From: Ottowia oryzae | Lineage (GTDB): Bacteria; Pseudomonadota; Gammaproteobacteria; Burkholderiales; Burkholderiaceae_C | NCBI RefSeq assembly: GCF_003008535.1 | Contig: NZ_CP027666.1 | Location: forward strand, 3,275,501-3,339,500 | Direction of reading: 5' to 3' | Length of the DNA: 64,000 nucleotides | Shown here: positions 33,461 through 41,815 of the stretch, piece by piece | Layout of the letters: every line of letters begins with the position of its first letter | Numbering within the stretch: the stretch's first letter is position 1 | Notes under the pieces: generated by a model | The model's database searches: none | Told to the model about the DNA's origin: nothing | The model's input: only the letters and a program-made list of their open reading frames with translations | Position numbers and translations under genes: made by a program

Positions 33461-34278
33461 CCAGCCAGCGCCAGAGCCCTTTTTTGCTTGATATCCGCGA
33501 TGTCACGCGGGCGTACCCGCTGCCGCGCGAATCGGTGCTGCGCGCGCCCGGCACGGTGCAGGCGCTCAAGGGCGTGTCGCTGCAGGTGACGGCGGGGCGC
33601 AGCATGGGCATCGTGGGCGAATCGGGATCGGGCAAGAGCACGCTGGCGCGCCTGGCCATGGCGCTGGAGCGGCCCACCAGCGGGCAAGTGCTGTTCGAGG
33701 GGCGCGACTTGAACGCCCTGAGCGCCGCCGACCTGCGCGCCGCGCGGCGCGATTTTCAGATGGTGTTTCAAGACCCCTACGGTTCGCTGGACCCGCGCCG
33801 CGCGGTGTGGCGCACCGTGGCCGAGCCCGCCGCCGCGCTGGAAGGCGCCAGCCGCCGCCAGCAGCGCGACCGCGCCGCCGAAGCGCTGGCCGCCGTCGGC
33901 CTGGGCGCCGACGCGCTGGACAAGTACCCGCACGAATTCTCGGGCGGGCAGCGCCAGCGCATCGCCATCGCCCGCGCGCTGATCACCCGGCCCAAGCTGA
34001 TCGTGGCGGACGAGGCCGTGAGCGCGCTGGACGTATCCGTGCAGGCCCAGGTGCTGAACCTGATGGCCGATCTGCGCGACGCGCACGGCGTGACCTTCCT
34101 CTTCATCAGCCACGACCTGGCCGTGGTCAGCCACTTGTGCGCCGACGTGGCGGTGATGAAGGGCGGCCTGGTGGTCGAGCACGGGCCGGTGCGCCAGGTG
34201 CTGAGCGCGCCGCAACACGCCTACACGCGCACGCTGCTGGCGTCGGTGCCCGAGCTCGTCCCCCCGCCCGCGTTCTGA
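33457..34278 (+). CDS. ABC transporter ATP-binding protein, DppF/OppF type
   Basis: 273 aa. Second ATPase of the importer. Walker A GESGSGKST (about 54-62), Q-loop FQDPYGSLDPRR, signature FSGGQRQRIAIARAL, Walker B LIVADEAVSALD (alanine-valine in place of the usual proline-threonine), and ISHDLAV. It is shorter than most OppF proteins because it lacks the long C-terminal cysteine-bearing extension. The start overlaps the preceding stop by four bases. The next gene, the binding protein, follows after 124 bases. Confidence 0.91.
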   Translation: MTSQRQSPFLLDIRDVTRAYPLPRESVLRAPGTVQALKGVSLQVTAGRSMGIVGESGSGKSTLARLAMALERPTSGQVLFEGRDLNALSAADLRAARRDFQMVFQDPYGSLDPRRAVWRTVAEPAAALEGASRRQQRDRAAEALAAVGLGADALDKYPHEFSGGQRQRIAIARALITRPKLIVADEAVSALDVSVQAQVLNLMADLRDAHGVTFLFISHDLAVVSHLCADVAVMKGGLVVEHGPVRQVLSAPQHAYTRTLLASVPELVPPPAF

Positions 34279-34402
34279 GGCGTTGTACCGCTGCGTGGCT
34301 GCCGGACGTGTGCGGCAAATGGGCGTCGCGCCCGGTCGTGCTGAAGAACGCCACCCTGCGCTACCATGCGCGCGACACTGCCCCAACCGGAGAAGCACGA
34401 CG

Positions 34403-35893
34403 ATGATCAAGCGCCGCGAATTCGCCCTGACCTTGCCCGCCCTGGCTGCAACCCTGCAGCTGCCCGCCCTGGCGCAGTCGCGCAAAGACAGCATCGTGCT
34501 GGGCATGACGCTGGAGCCGCCGGGCCTGGACCCGACCGCGGGCGCCGCGTCGGCCATCGCCGAGGTGACGCTGTACAACATCTTCGAGACGCTGACCAAG
34601 ATCAACGCCGACGGCAGCGTGTCGCCGCTGCTGGCCGAGCGCTGGGAAGTCTCGCCCGACCTGCGCACCACCACGTTCTACCTGCGCAAAGGCGTCAAGT
34701 TCAGCAACGGCGAGCCATTCAACGCGCAGGCGGTCAAGTTCAGCTTCGACCGCGCCGCGGGCGAAAAAAGCACCAACAAAGACAAGCGCACCTTCGCCGC
34801 CATGGAAAGCGTGCGCGCGGTGGACGATTACACGCTGGTCATCGTCAACAAAGAACCGGACCCGGACTTCCCCTTCCTGATGGGCCAGGGCACGGCCATC
34901 ATCGTCGAGCCCAAGAGCGCCGACACCAACGCCGCCAAGCCCGTGGGCACCGGCCCCTACGTGCTGGACGGCTGGGCCAAGGGCTCGTCCATCACGCTGA
35001 AGGCGTCGCCCAGCTACCGCGCCCCGGGCGCGCTGAAGATCAAGCGCGCCACGTTCCGCTTCATCAGCGACCCGGCGGCGCAGGTGGCGTCGGTGCTGTC
35101 GGGCGACGTGGATGCGTTCGTGCGTGTCACGCCGCGCGGGCTGAACCAGTTCAAGTCCAACCCGCGCCTGCAGACGGTGGTGGCGGGCTCGCGCGCCAAG
35201 ACCGTGCTGGCCATCAACAACGCCAAAAAGCCCCTGAACGACGTGCGCGTGCGCCGCGCCATCAGCGCCGCCATCGACCGCAAGGCCGTCATCGCGGGCG
35301 CGGGCGACGGGCTGGGCGTGCCCATCGGCAGCCACTACGTGCCGGGCGCGCCGGGCTACATCGACACCACGGGCATCAACCCCTACAACCCCGACAAGGC
35401 GCGCGCGCTGCTGAAAGAAGCGGGCGTGGCCACGCCGCTGGAGCTCAGCCTGGTGCTGCCGCCCCCGCCCTACGCGCGCCAGGGCGGCGAGGTGATCGTG
35501 TCGCAGTTGGCCAAGGTGGGCATCAACGCCAAGGTGCAGAACGTGGAATGGGCGCAGTGGCTGGCCAACACCTACGGCGGCGCGCACAACTACGACCTGA
35601 CGATCATCAGCCACGTCGAGCCGTTTGACCTGGACAACTTCACCAAGCCCGACTACTACTGGGGCTACCAGAACCCGAAGTTCAACGCGCTGTACGCCAA
35701 GATCAAAACCACGCCGAACGTGGCCGAGCGCAACCAACTGCTGGGCGACGCGCAAAAGCTGCTGGCCGACGACGCCGTGCTGGCCTGGCTGTACCAGCCC
35801 CAGTGGGTGACGGTGGCCAAGAAGGGCGTGCAGGGCCTGTGGAAAGACATGCCGCTGTTCGTCAACGACCTGTCGGCGCTCAGCTGGGCGTAA
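34403..35893 (+). CDS. ABC transporter substrate-binding protein, family 5
   Basis: 496 aa. Periplasmic solute-binding protein of the DppA/OppA class that feeds the importer encoded upstream. The signal peptide begins MIKRREFALTLPALAA and is cleaved near ALA-QS; the KRREF start resembles weak Tat-type leaders. Motifs include SPLLAERWEVSPD, FSNGEPFNAQAVKFSFDR and VGTGPYVL. The start ATG at 34403 has GGAG 13 bases upstream. In this operon the binding protein is last rather than first, and an amidase follows, suggesting import of an amide-containing substrate. The ligand is not known. Confidence 0.91.
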   Translation: MIKRREFALTLPALAATLQLPALAQSRKDSIVLGMTLEPPGLDPTAGAASAIAEVTLYNIFETLTKINADGSVSPLLAERWEVSPDLRTTTFYLRKGVKFSNGEPFNAQAVKFSFDRAAGEKSTNKDKRTFAAMESVRAVDDYTLVIVNKEPDPDFPFLMGQGTAIIVEPKSADTNAAKPVGTGPYVLDGWAKGSSITLKASPSYRAPGALKIKRATFRFISDPAAQVASVLSGDVDAFVRVTPRGLNQFKSNPRLQTVVAGSRAKTVLAINNAKKPLNDVRVRRAISAAIDRKAVIAGAGDGLGVPIGSHYVPGAPGYIDTTGINPYNPDKARALLKEAGVATPLELSLVLPPPPYARQGGEVIVSQLAKVGINAKVQNVEWAQWLANTYGGAHNYDLTIISHVEPFDLDNFTKPDYYWGYQNPKFNALYAKIKTTPNVAERNQLLGDAQKLLADDAVLAWLYQPQWVTVAKKGVQGLWKDMPLFVNDLSALSWA

Positions 35894-35926
35894 CGCCGGG
35901 CGCTGGCGCGGGGCGCGGCCGACTAT

Positions 35927-35978
35927 GTTTTTGATAGCTGCCAGCGCAGTCTGCACCAGCGCCAGAGGCCGATTTAGC
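35927..35978 (+). repeat. Dispersed palindromic element, copy 10
   Basis: GTTTTTGATAGCTGCCAGCG...CCAGCGCCAGAGGCCGATTT. It lies between the binding-protein gene and the amidase gene and is the closest match to the copy that encodes the LolB lipobox. Confidence 0.88.
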
Positions 35979-36019
35979 CAAGAATCCGCGCTTTTCACAT
36001 TCACCACAGGCTTCAGACC

Positions 36020-37444
36020 ATGACCCAGCATCTGCACCAGCTGAGCGCCCAAGAACTGCTGGCAGGGTACCGCCAGGGCGCCTTCTCGCCCGTCGAGGTG
36101 CTGCGGGACGTGCTGACGCAGGTCGCGCGGTGGGAGCCTGAGCTGGACGCCACCTGGCGCCTGCGCCCCGACCAAGCGCTGACCGACGCCCGCGCGTCGG
36201 AGGCGCGCTGGCTCAAACGCCGCCCGCTCGGCGCGCTGGACGGCGTGCCCATCACCATCAAGGACAACATCGCCACCCAGGGCGACCCCACGCCGCTGGG
36301 CACGCGCGCCGTGCCGCTGGTGCCCGCCAAGGCGGATGCGCCGCCCGCCGCCCGCGTGCTGGAAGCGGGCGCCGTCTTCTTCGCCAAAACCACCATGCCC
36401 GACTACGGCATGCTGTCTTCCGGACTGTCCACCTTCCATCGCATCGCGCGCAACCCGTGGGATCTGTCGCGCACGCCCGGCGGCTCCAGCGCCGGGGCGG
36501 GCGCGGCGGCGGCGGCGGGCTACGGGCCGCTGCACCTGGGCACGGACATCGGCGGCTCCATCCGCCTGCCCGCCGGCTGGTGCGGCGTGGTCGGCTTCAA
36601 GCCCAGCCTGGGCCGCGTGCCGATCGATCCGCCCTACATGGGCCGCGCCGCCGGCCCCATCACCCGCACCGTGGCCGACGCCGCCTTGCTGATGCAGGTG
36701 CTGAGCGCGCCCGACGCCCGCGACAGCATGAGCCTGCCCGCGCAAACCATCGACTGGACGGCCACCTGGAAAAAGGCGAAGCCCCTGCGCGGCCTGCGCA
36801 TCGGTTTGCTGCTGGACGCGGGATGCGGCCTGCCGGTCGCGCCCGCGATCCACGCTGCGGTGCAAAGCGCCGCCGAGGTGCTGCAAGCCGAGGGCGCGCA
36901 CATCGTGCCCATGGCCCCGTTCATGACGCCCGAGATGCTGGCCGGGCTGGACCACTTCTGGCGCATGCGCTCGCTGATCGACTTGCAGGCCTTGAGCGAC
37001 GACGCGCGCGCCAGCGTGCTGCCCTGCATCCGCACCTGGGCCGAAAGCGCGCAGGGCATGTCGGGCGCCGACGTGTTCAACGCCTACGCCCAGACGCACG
37101 CCGTGCGCGTGGCCACGCACCAGGCGATGCAGGGGCTGGACTACGTGCTGTCGCCCACGGCGCCCTGCGGCCCGGCGCCCTGTGACTGGCCTTCGCCCAC
37201 CAACGACCCGCTGCGCGGGCTGGAACACATCGGCTTCACCGTGCCGTTCAACATGGGCGAGCAGCCCGCGATTTCGCTCAACGGCGGCTACGACGACGAC
37301 GGCCTGCCCATCGGCATCCAGATCGCCGGGCAGCGCTTTGACGACCTGGGCGTGCTGCAGCTCGCGCGCGCTTTCGAGCGCCTGCGCGGCCCGCAGCGGC
37401 CGTGGCCAGATCAGCCGCTGACGCCCGCGCCACCCCAAGGGTGA
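36020..37444 (+). CDS. Amidase, amidase-signature family
   Basis: 474 aa. Hydrolyses amide bonds with a Ser-cisSer-Lys triad: K81 (ITIKDN), cis-S156 (GGSSAG) and nucleophile S180 (GTDIGGSIR). The spacings of 75 and 24 residues equal those in fatty-acid amide hydrolase. The glycine-serine-rich signature runs from about 150 to 185. No signal peptide, so it is cytoplasmic. Its position after a peptide-type importer suggests it cleaves the imported compound; GatA and other family members are alternatives, but no gatB or gatC lies nearby. The ATG has no strong ribosome-binding site. Confidence 0.9.
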   Translation: MTQHLHQLSAQELLAGYRQGAFSPVEVLRDVLTQVARWEPELDATWRLRPDQALTDARASEARWLKRRPLGALDGVPITIKDNIATQGDPTPLGTRAVPLVPAKADAPPAARVLEAGAVFFAKTTMPDYGMLSSGLSTFHRIARNPWDLSRTPGGSSAGAGAAAAAGYGPLHLGTDIGGSIRLPAGWCGVVGFKPSLGRVPIDPPYMGRAAGPITRTVADAALLMQVLSAPDARDSMSLPAQTIDWTATWKKAKPLRGLRIGLLLDAGCGLPVAPAIHAAVQSAAEVLQAEGAHIVPMAPFMTPEMLAGLDHFWRMRSLIDLQALSDDARASVLPCIRTWAESAQGMSGADVFNAYAQTHAVRVATHQAMQGLDYVLSPTAPCGPAPCDWPSPTNDPLRGLEHIGFTVPFNMGEQPAISLNGGYDDDGLPIGIQIAGQRFDDLGVLQLARAFERLRGPQRPWPDQPLTPAPPQG

Positions 37445-37479
37445 AGGCGCCGGCGGGGGTGCGTCCGTAGAATCGGCGG

Positions 37480-38334
37480 GTGACCCACCCCATCAACGCC
37501 GACCTGCACTGCCATTCCGTCGTCTCCGACGGCACCTTGACCCCCGAAGCGCTGGCCGCGCGGGCCCACGCCAACGGGGTGGACCTGTGGGCGCTGACCG
37601 ACCACGACGAAGTGGGTGGCCAGCAACGCGCCATCGACGCGGCGCAGGCGCTGGGGCTGAAGTACCTCACCGGGGTGGAGATATCGGTCACCTTCATCGA
37701 CACCACGGTGCACATCGTCGGCTTGGGGTTTGACCACACCGACCCGCGCATCGTCACGGGCCTGAACGACACGCGCGATGGCCGCGGCCCGCGTGCGGTG
37801 GAAATGGGCGCGCAGCTGGCCAAGGTGGGCATCACCGGGGCTTACGAAGGCGCGCTGAAGTACGCGGGCAACCCGCGTCTGGTGTCGCGCACGCACTTTG
37901 CCCGCTTTCTGGTGGAAAGCGGCGTGTGCCGCGACACATCTGAAGTCTTTCGCCGCTTCCTGACCGAAGGCAAACCAGGCTATGTCGAGCACCGCTGGGC
38001 CAACCTGGGCGACGCGGTACGCTGGATCACCCAAAGCGGCGGCCTGGCAGTGATCGCGCACCCTGCGCGCTACCGCTTCACGCCCAACGAGGAATACGCG
38101 CTGTTCTCTGAATTCAAGCAGCACGGTGGGCGTGGCGTGGAAGTGGTCACCGGCAGCCACAGCGCTGCCGAGGCGGTGCGCTACGCCGACATGGCGCGCG
38201 AATTTGATCTACTGGCTTCGCGCGGCAGCGACTTCCACAGCCCGGACGAAAGCTATACGGACCTGGGCACCCTGCCCGCGCTGCCCGCCGACCTGGGCAC
38301 GGTCTGGTCGGCCCTGGCCCATCGCGTGCACTGA
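37480..38334 (+). CDS. PHP-domain phosphoesterase, Rnm/YciV type
   Basis: 284 aa. Metal-dependent phosphoesterase. E. coli RnmA (YciV) removes 5' nucleotides from short RNAs and dephosphorylates pAp. The four PHP motifs are visible: DLHCHS (8-13), LTDHDEVGG (about 37-45), HFARFL with RTH, and SRGSDFHSP near the C-terminus. GTG at 37480 gives MTHPINADLHCH as in homologues. It precedes yciO by 56 bases, the same pairing as in E. coli. Confidence 0.88.
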   Translation: MTHPINADLHCHSVVSDGTLTPEALAARAHANGVDLWALTDHDEVGGQQRAIDAAQALGLKYLTGVEISVTFIDTTVHIVGLGFDHTDPRIVTGLNDTRDGRGPRAVEMGAQLAKVGITGAYEGALKYAGNPRLVSRTHFARFLVESGVCRDTSEVFRRFLTEGKPGYVEHRWANLGDAVRWITQSGGLAVIAHPARYRFTPNEEYALFSEFKQHGGRGVEVVTGSHSAAEAVRYADMAREFDLLASRGSDFHSPDESYTDLGTLPALPADLGTVWSALAHRVH

Positions 38335-38390
38335 CGCAGGCCGCACGGCCCGGCCCGCCTTGCCGTACGGTTTGCGACCACAATAGGCGC

Positions 38391-39014
38391 ATGGCCCAGT
38401 TTTTCAGCGTACACCCCGACAACCCCCAACCGCGCCTGTTGAAGCAGGCGGTCGCCTTGCTGGCACAAGGCGGCGTGCTGGCGGTGCCTACCGATTCCAG
38501 CTATGCGCTCGTCTGCCACCTGGACGACAAGGCCGCGGTGGACGCATTGCGCCGCATCCGCGGGCTGGACGACAAGCAGTTGCTGTCGCTGGTCTGCCGC
38601 GACCTGAGCGAGCTGGCCAGCTATGCGCGCGTGGACAACGCGCAGTACCGCCTTCTCAAGCTGGGCACGCCGGGGCCGTTTACCTTCGTGCTGGAAGCCA
38701 GCAAGGAGGTGCCGCGCCGCATCAGCCACCCGCAGCGCAAGACCATCGGCCTGCGCGTGCCCGAGCACGGCGTGCTGCTGGACTTGCTGGAGTTGCACGA
38801 AGGCCCGCTGCTGGCCACCACGCTGATCCTGCCGGGCGAGACCGACCCGCTGAACGACCCCGAGGAAATTCGCGACCGGCTAGAAAAACAGGTGGCAGGG
38901 GTGATCGAAGCGGGCGCCTGCCCCTCAGCACCCACCACCGTGATCGACCTGACCACCTCGCCCCCCGAAGTGCTGCGCCTGGGGCGCGGCGACCCTGCAT
39001 CGCTGGGGCTGTGA
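38391..39014 (+). CDS. YciO/Sua5/YrdC family protein
   Basis: 207 aa. YrdC-fold protein of the YciO branch, related to L-threonylcarbamoyladenylate synthase. The fold's substrate motifs are VPTDSSYALVC (32-42), GLDDKQLLSLVCRDLSEL and TPGPFTFVLEAS. YciO proteins have the catalytic fold but are poor TC-AMP synthases; whether this one acts in t6A tRNA modification is unclear. The N-terminus (MAQFFSVHPDNPQPR) and position after the PHP gene and before the site-2 protease and trpS match the conserved yciV-yciO neighbourhood. Confidence 0.88.
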   Translation: MAQFFSVHPDNPQPRLLKQAVALLAQGGVLAVPTDSSYALVCHLDDKAAVDALRRIRGLDDKQLLSLVCRDLSELASYARVDNAQYRLLKLGTPGPFTFVLEASKEVPRRISHPQRKTIGLRVPEHGVLLDLLELHEGPLLATTLILPGETDPLNDPEEIRDRLEKQVAGVIEAGACPSAPTTVIDLTTSPPEVLRLGRGDPASLGL

Positions 39015-39049
39015 GCGCAAGGCGAAACCCCGTCTGAGACAATCAGGCG

Positions 39050-39718
39050 GTGGACATCGCCAACATCATCCAAACCATTGCCATCTACGCCCTGCCGGTG
39101 CTGTTTGCCATCACCGTGCACGAGGCGGCCCATGGCTACGTAGCCCGCCACTTCGGCGACAACACGGCCGCCATGCTCGGCCGGGTCACGCTGAACCCGT
39201 TCAAGCACATCGACCCGATCGGCACCATCGCGATGCCGCTGTTTCTGTACATCGTCACGCAGGGCGCGTTCCTGTTTGGCTACGCCAAGCCTGTCCCAGT
39301 CAACTTCGGGCGGCTGAAGAACCCGCGGCGCGACATGATTCTGGTGGCGCTGGCCGGGCCCGCCTCCAACCTGGTGCAAGCCCTGCTGTGGGGCGCAGGC
39401 TTTGTGGTGCTGCAAGGCGTGGGCGTGCAGGAGCCGTTCTTTACGGGCATGTGCCGCGCGGGCGTGCTGGTGAACGTCATCATGTTCGTGTTCAACCTTT
39501 TCCCGCTGCCGCCGCTGGATGGCGGCCGCGTCGTCACGGGGCTGCTGCCGCCCAAGGCCGCCATGGCCTACAGCCGCATCGAGCCCTGGGGCTTTTTCAT
39601 CGTGATGGGCCTGGTGGTGGCAGGCGTGATCAGCAACCTGTGGATGCGCCCCCTGATGAGCGTGACCTTCAGCGCGCTGGATGCGGTGCTTTCACCTCTG
39701 GCGGCCCTGTTCCGTTGA
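39050..39718 (+). CDS. Site-2 protease family membrane metalloprotease (M50)
   Basis: 222 aa. Intramembrane zinc protease homologue. Zinc ligands are H24-E25-x-x-H28 (VHEAAHGYV) and D157 in PLPPLDGGRV. Five or six membrane spans. It is a short form without PDZ or CBS domains. Its substrate is unknown. A GTG start at 39050 is used. It lies 22 bases before trpS, an arrangement widely kept in betaproteobacteria. Confidence 0.9.
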   Translation: MDIANIIQTIAIYALPVLFAITVHEAAHGYVARHFGDNTAAMLGRVTLNPFKHIDPIGTIAMPLFLYIVTQGAFLFGYAKPVPVNFGRLKNPRRDMILVALAGPASNLVQALLWGAGFVVLQGVGVQEPFFTGMCRAGVLVNVIMFVFNLFPLPPLDGGRVVTGLLPPKAAMAYSRIEPWGFFIVMGLVVAGVISNLWMRPLMSVTFSALDAVLSPLAALFR

Positions 39719-39740
39719 TTTTTTCTAGCTGTCTTTTCTC

Positions 39741-41054
39741 ATGAGCCAAGCCTCCTCGCGCCGCGTTCTGACCGGCATCACCACCACGGGCACGCCCCAC
39801 CTGGGCAACTACGTGGGCTCCATTCGCGCAGCGGTGCGTGCCAGCCGTGCGCCCGGCGTGCAAAGCTTTTACTTCCTGGCGGACTACCACGCGCTGATCA
39901 AGTGCGATGAGCCGGCCCGCATCCAGCGCAGCACGCTGGAGATCGCGGCCAGTTGGCTGGCCTCCGGCCTAGACCCAGAGCACGTGGTGTTCTACCGCCA
40001 GTCGGACATCCCGGAAATCCCCGAGCTGATGTGGATGCTGACCTGCGTGACGGGCAAGGGCATGCTCAACCGCGCGCACGCCTACAAGGCGATGCTGGAC
40101 AAGAACGCCGCCGCTGGCCAGGACCCGGATACCGACGTCAGCGCGGGCCTGTTCATGTACCCCGTGCTGATGGCCGCGGACATCCTGATGTTCAGCGCCC
40201 ACCAGGTACCCGTGGGGCGCGATCAGATCCAGCACATCGAGATGGCGCGCGACATCGCCTCCAGCTTCAACCACCTGTACGGCGAGCACCTTGTGCTGCC
40301 CGAGGCGCTGGTGGACGACAACGTGGCGCTGCTGCCCGGCCTGGACGGCCGCAAGATGAGCAAGAGCTACGACAACACGATTGCCCTGTTTGGCCCGCGC
40401 GAGCAGCTGCGCAAGCAGATCATGAGCATCGTGACCGATTCGCGCGCGCCGGGCGAGGCCAAGCCGACCGACGGCTCCGCCTTGTTCCAGATATACCGCG
40501 CCTTCGCCGACGACGCCGAATCGGCCCAGTTTGCCAAGGCCTTTGCCGACGGCATTGCCTGGGGCGACGCCAAGCAGGCGCTGTACGAGCGCATCGAGCA
40601 GGAAATTGGCCCGATGCGCGAGCGCTACGCCTATCTGATGGCGCACCCGGAAGAAGTGGAAGCCTTGCTGCAGCGCGGCGCCGAGAAAGCGCGCGCGCTG
40701 GCTGTGCCGATGCTGCGCGAGCTGCGCCACGCCGTCGGCCTGCGCACCTTGTCAGCCCAGGCCACGTCGCAAAAGGTGCCGGTGGCGGCAAAAGCCTCAC
40801 TACCCACGTTCAAGCAGTACCGTGAATCCGACGGGCAGTTCTACTTCAAGCTGACCGACGCCAGCGGCCGTGTCTTGCTGCAGAGCACGGCTTTCACGTC
40901 GCCGCGGGATGCGGGCCAGATCGTCAAAAGGCTGCAGCAAGAAGGTGAAGCCGCGCTGCCCACGTTGACCGCTCACCTAGCCCCGATTGACGCCCTGGTT
41001 GACGCAGATTTGCGACTGGCTCTGCAACAACTGGTGGAATCTCAATCGACTTGA
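39741..41054 (+). CDS. trpS: Tryptophanyl-tRNA synthetase with C-terminal DUF1508-like extension
   Basis: 437 aa, about 100 longer than E. coli TrpRS. Class I synthetase charging tRNA-Trp. The HIGH-type motif is PHLGN (19-23), KMSKS is at 206-210, and the catalytic core ends near residue 335. A linker rich in Ala/Ser/Lys leads to a small domain (about 357-400, FKQYRESDGQFYFKLTDASG, then VLLQSTAFTSPRDAG) that looks like the YegP/DUF1508 fold. The ATG at 39741 follows a T-rich stretch with a partial match to the dispersed element. The added domain may aid tRNA binding, which is inferred. Confidence 0.94.
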   Translation: MSQASSRRVLTGITTTGTPHLGNYVGSIRAAVRASRAPGVQSFYFLADYHALIKCDEPARIQRSTLEIAASWLASGLDPEHVVFYRQSDIPEIPELMWMLTCVTGKGMLNRAHAYKAMLDKNAAAGQDPDTDVSAGLFMYPVLMAADILMFSAHQVPVGRDQIQHIEMARDIASSFNHLYGEHLVLPEALVDDNVALLPGLDGRKMSKSYDNTIALFGPREQLRKQIMSIVTDSRAPGEAKPTDGSALFQIYRAFADDAESAQFAKAFADGIAWGDAKQALYERIEQEIGPMRERYAYLMAHPEEVEALLQRGAEKARALAVPMLRELRHAVGLRTLSAQATSQKVPVAAKASLPTFKQYRESDGQFYFKLTDASGRVLLQSTAFTSPRDAGQIVKRLQQEGEAALPTLTAHLAPIDALVDADLRLALQQLVESQST

Positions 41055-41203
41055 TACTGCCCACCTGTATATCTTTTCAGCATCCACCCCGGAGTATGAA
41101 ACCTCGCCTGTGCAACGGTACATAATGGACACGTGACGCCAAATTTAAACCCGATTTCACCCCTATAAAAGAACCGTCACAAGGGAGTGCAGGAGCGCGG
41201 AGA

Positions 41204-41815
41204 TTGACTGTTTACGTAATTGACGACCACCCTTTGATGCGTGAGGCGGTCGTGATGCTTCTGCGCCGCGTCAGGCCCGGCGTCGAAGTGGTAGAGCTTT
41301 CGCAGCTTTCTGGCATTGAGCGAGAGGTGGCTGAGCGCGGAGAACCCGAGTTTTTCTGCCTCGACCTGAAACTGCCCGACACGGTGGGGGTGTCTGGCGT
41401 CAAATATCTGAAGGCGCAGTTTCCCGACGTGCCGCTGGTGGTGATTTCAGCCTCGCCCGCGGAAGACGCCGAAGAGTGGTGCCGCGTGGCCGGCGCCGAT
41501 CTGTACATCGAAAAATCCGCCGGTGCGAGCGAGATGACCTCGGTGCTGCGCTCGATCATGGTGGTGGACAGCCAGCTGGGCGATCTGGACGACACCACCG
41601 GCGAGCTGGGCTTTGACGCCCGCCTTTCCAAGCGCCAGAAGCAGCTGATCGTGATGCTGGATCAGGGGCTTTCCAACCGCGAGATCGCCGACCAGCTGGG
41701 CATCAGCGAGCACACCGTCAAGGTGCACCTGTGGCGTCTTTTCCGCCGCCTTGGCGTCAAGTCGCGGACGCAGACGCTGCACTTTGCGCGCCGTCACGGC
41801 CTGCTGACGCAATAG
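41204..41815 (+). CDS. LuxR/NarL-type response regulator
   Basis: 203 aa. Receiver domain (1-120) with acidic residues D7-D8 and phospho-acceptor D54 (FCLDLKLPD), S/T switch at VISAS, and K in IEKSAGASEM. The C-terminal HTH (about 138-200) has LSKRQKQLIVML, GLSNREIADQLGISEHTVKVHLWRLFRRLGV, the classic LuxR signature. The TTG start at 41204 has AGGAG nine bases upstream. The convergent histidine kinase gene overlaps its 3' end by 59 bases, and the two very likely form one phosphorelay. Target genes unknown. Confidence 0.9.
   Translation: MTVYVIDDHPLMREAVVMLLRRVRPGVEVVELSQLSGIEREVAERGEPEFFCLDLKLPDTVGVSGVKYLKAQFPDVPLVVISASPAEDAEEWCRVAGADLYIEKSAGASEMTSVLRSIMVVDSQLGDLDDTTGELGFDARLSKRQKQLIVMLDQGLSNREIADQLGISEHTVKVHLWRLFRRLGVKSRTQTLHFARRHGLLTQ

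Noticed and set aside
34361..37438. A 1025-codon open frame on the minus strand opposite the binding-protein and amidase genes
   Set aside because: It is a mirror frame of GC-rich genes with strong family motifs on the + strand. It is His/Gln/Arg/Gly-rich, has no recognisable domain and crosses two genes.
39717..39740. TTTTTTCTAGCTGTCTTTT before trpS as a palindromic element
   Set aside because: Only a short match to the left arm and no right arm; too weak to list.
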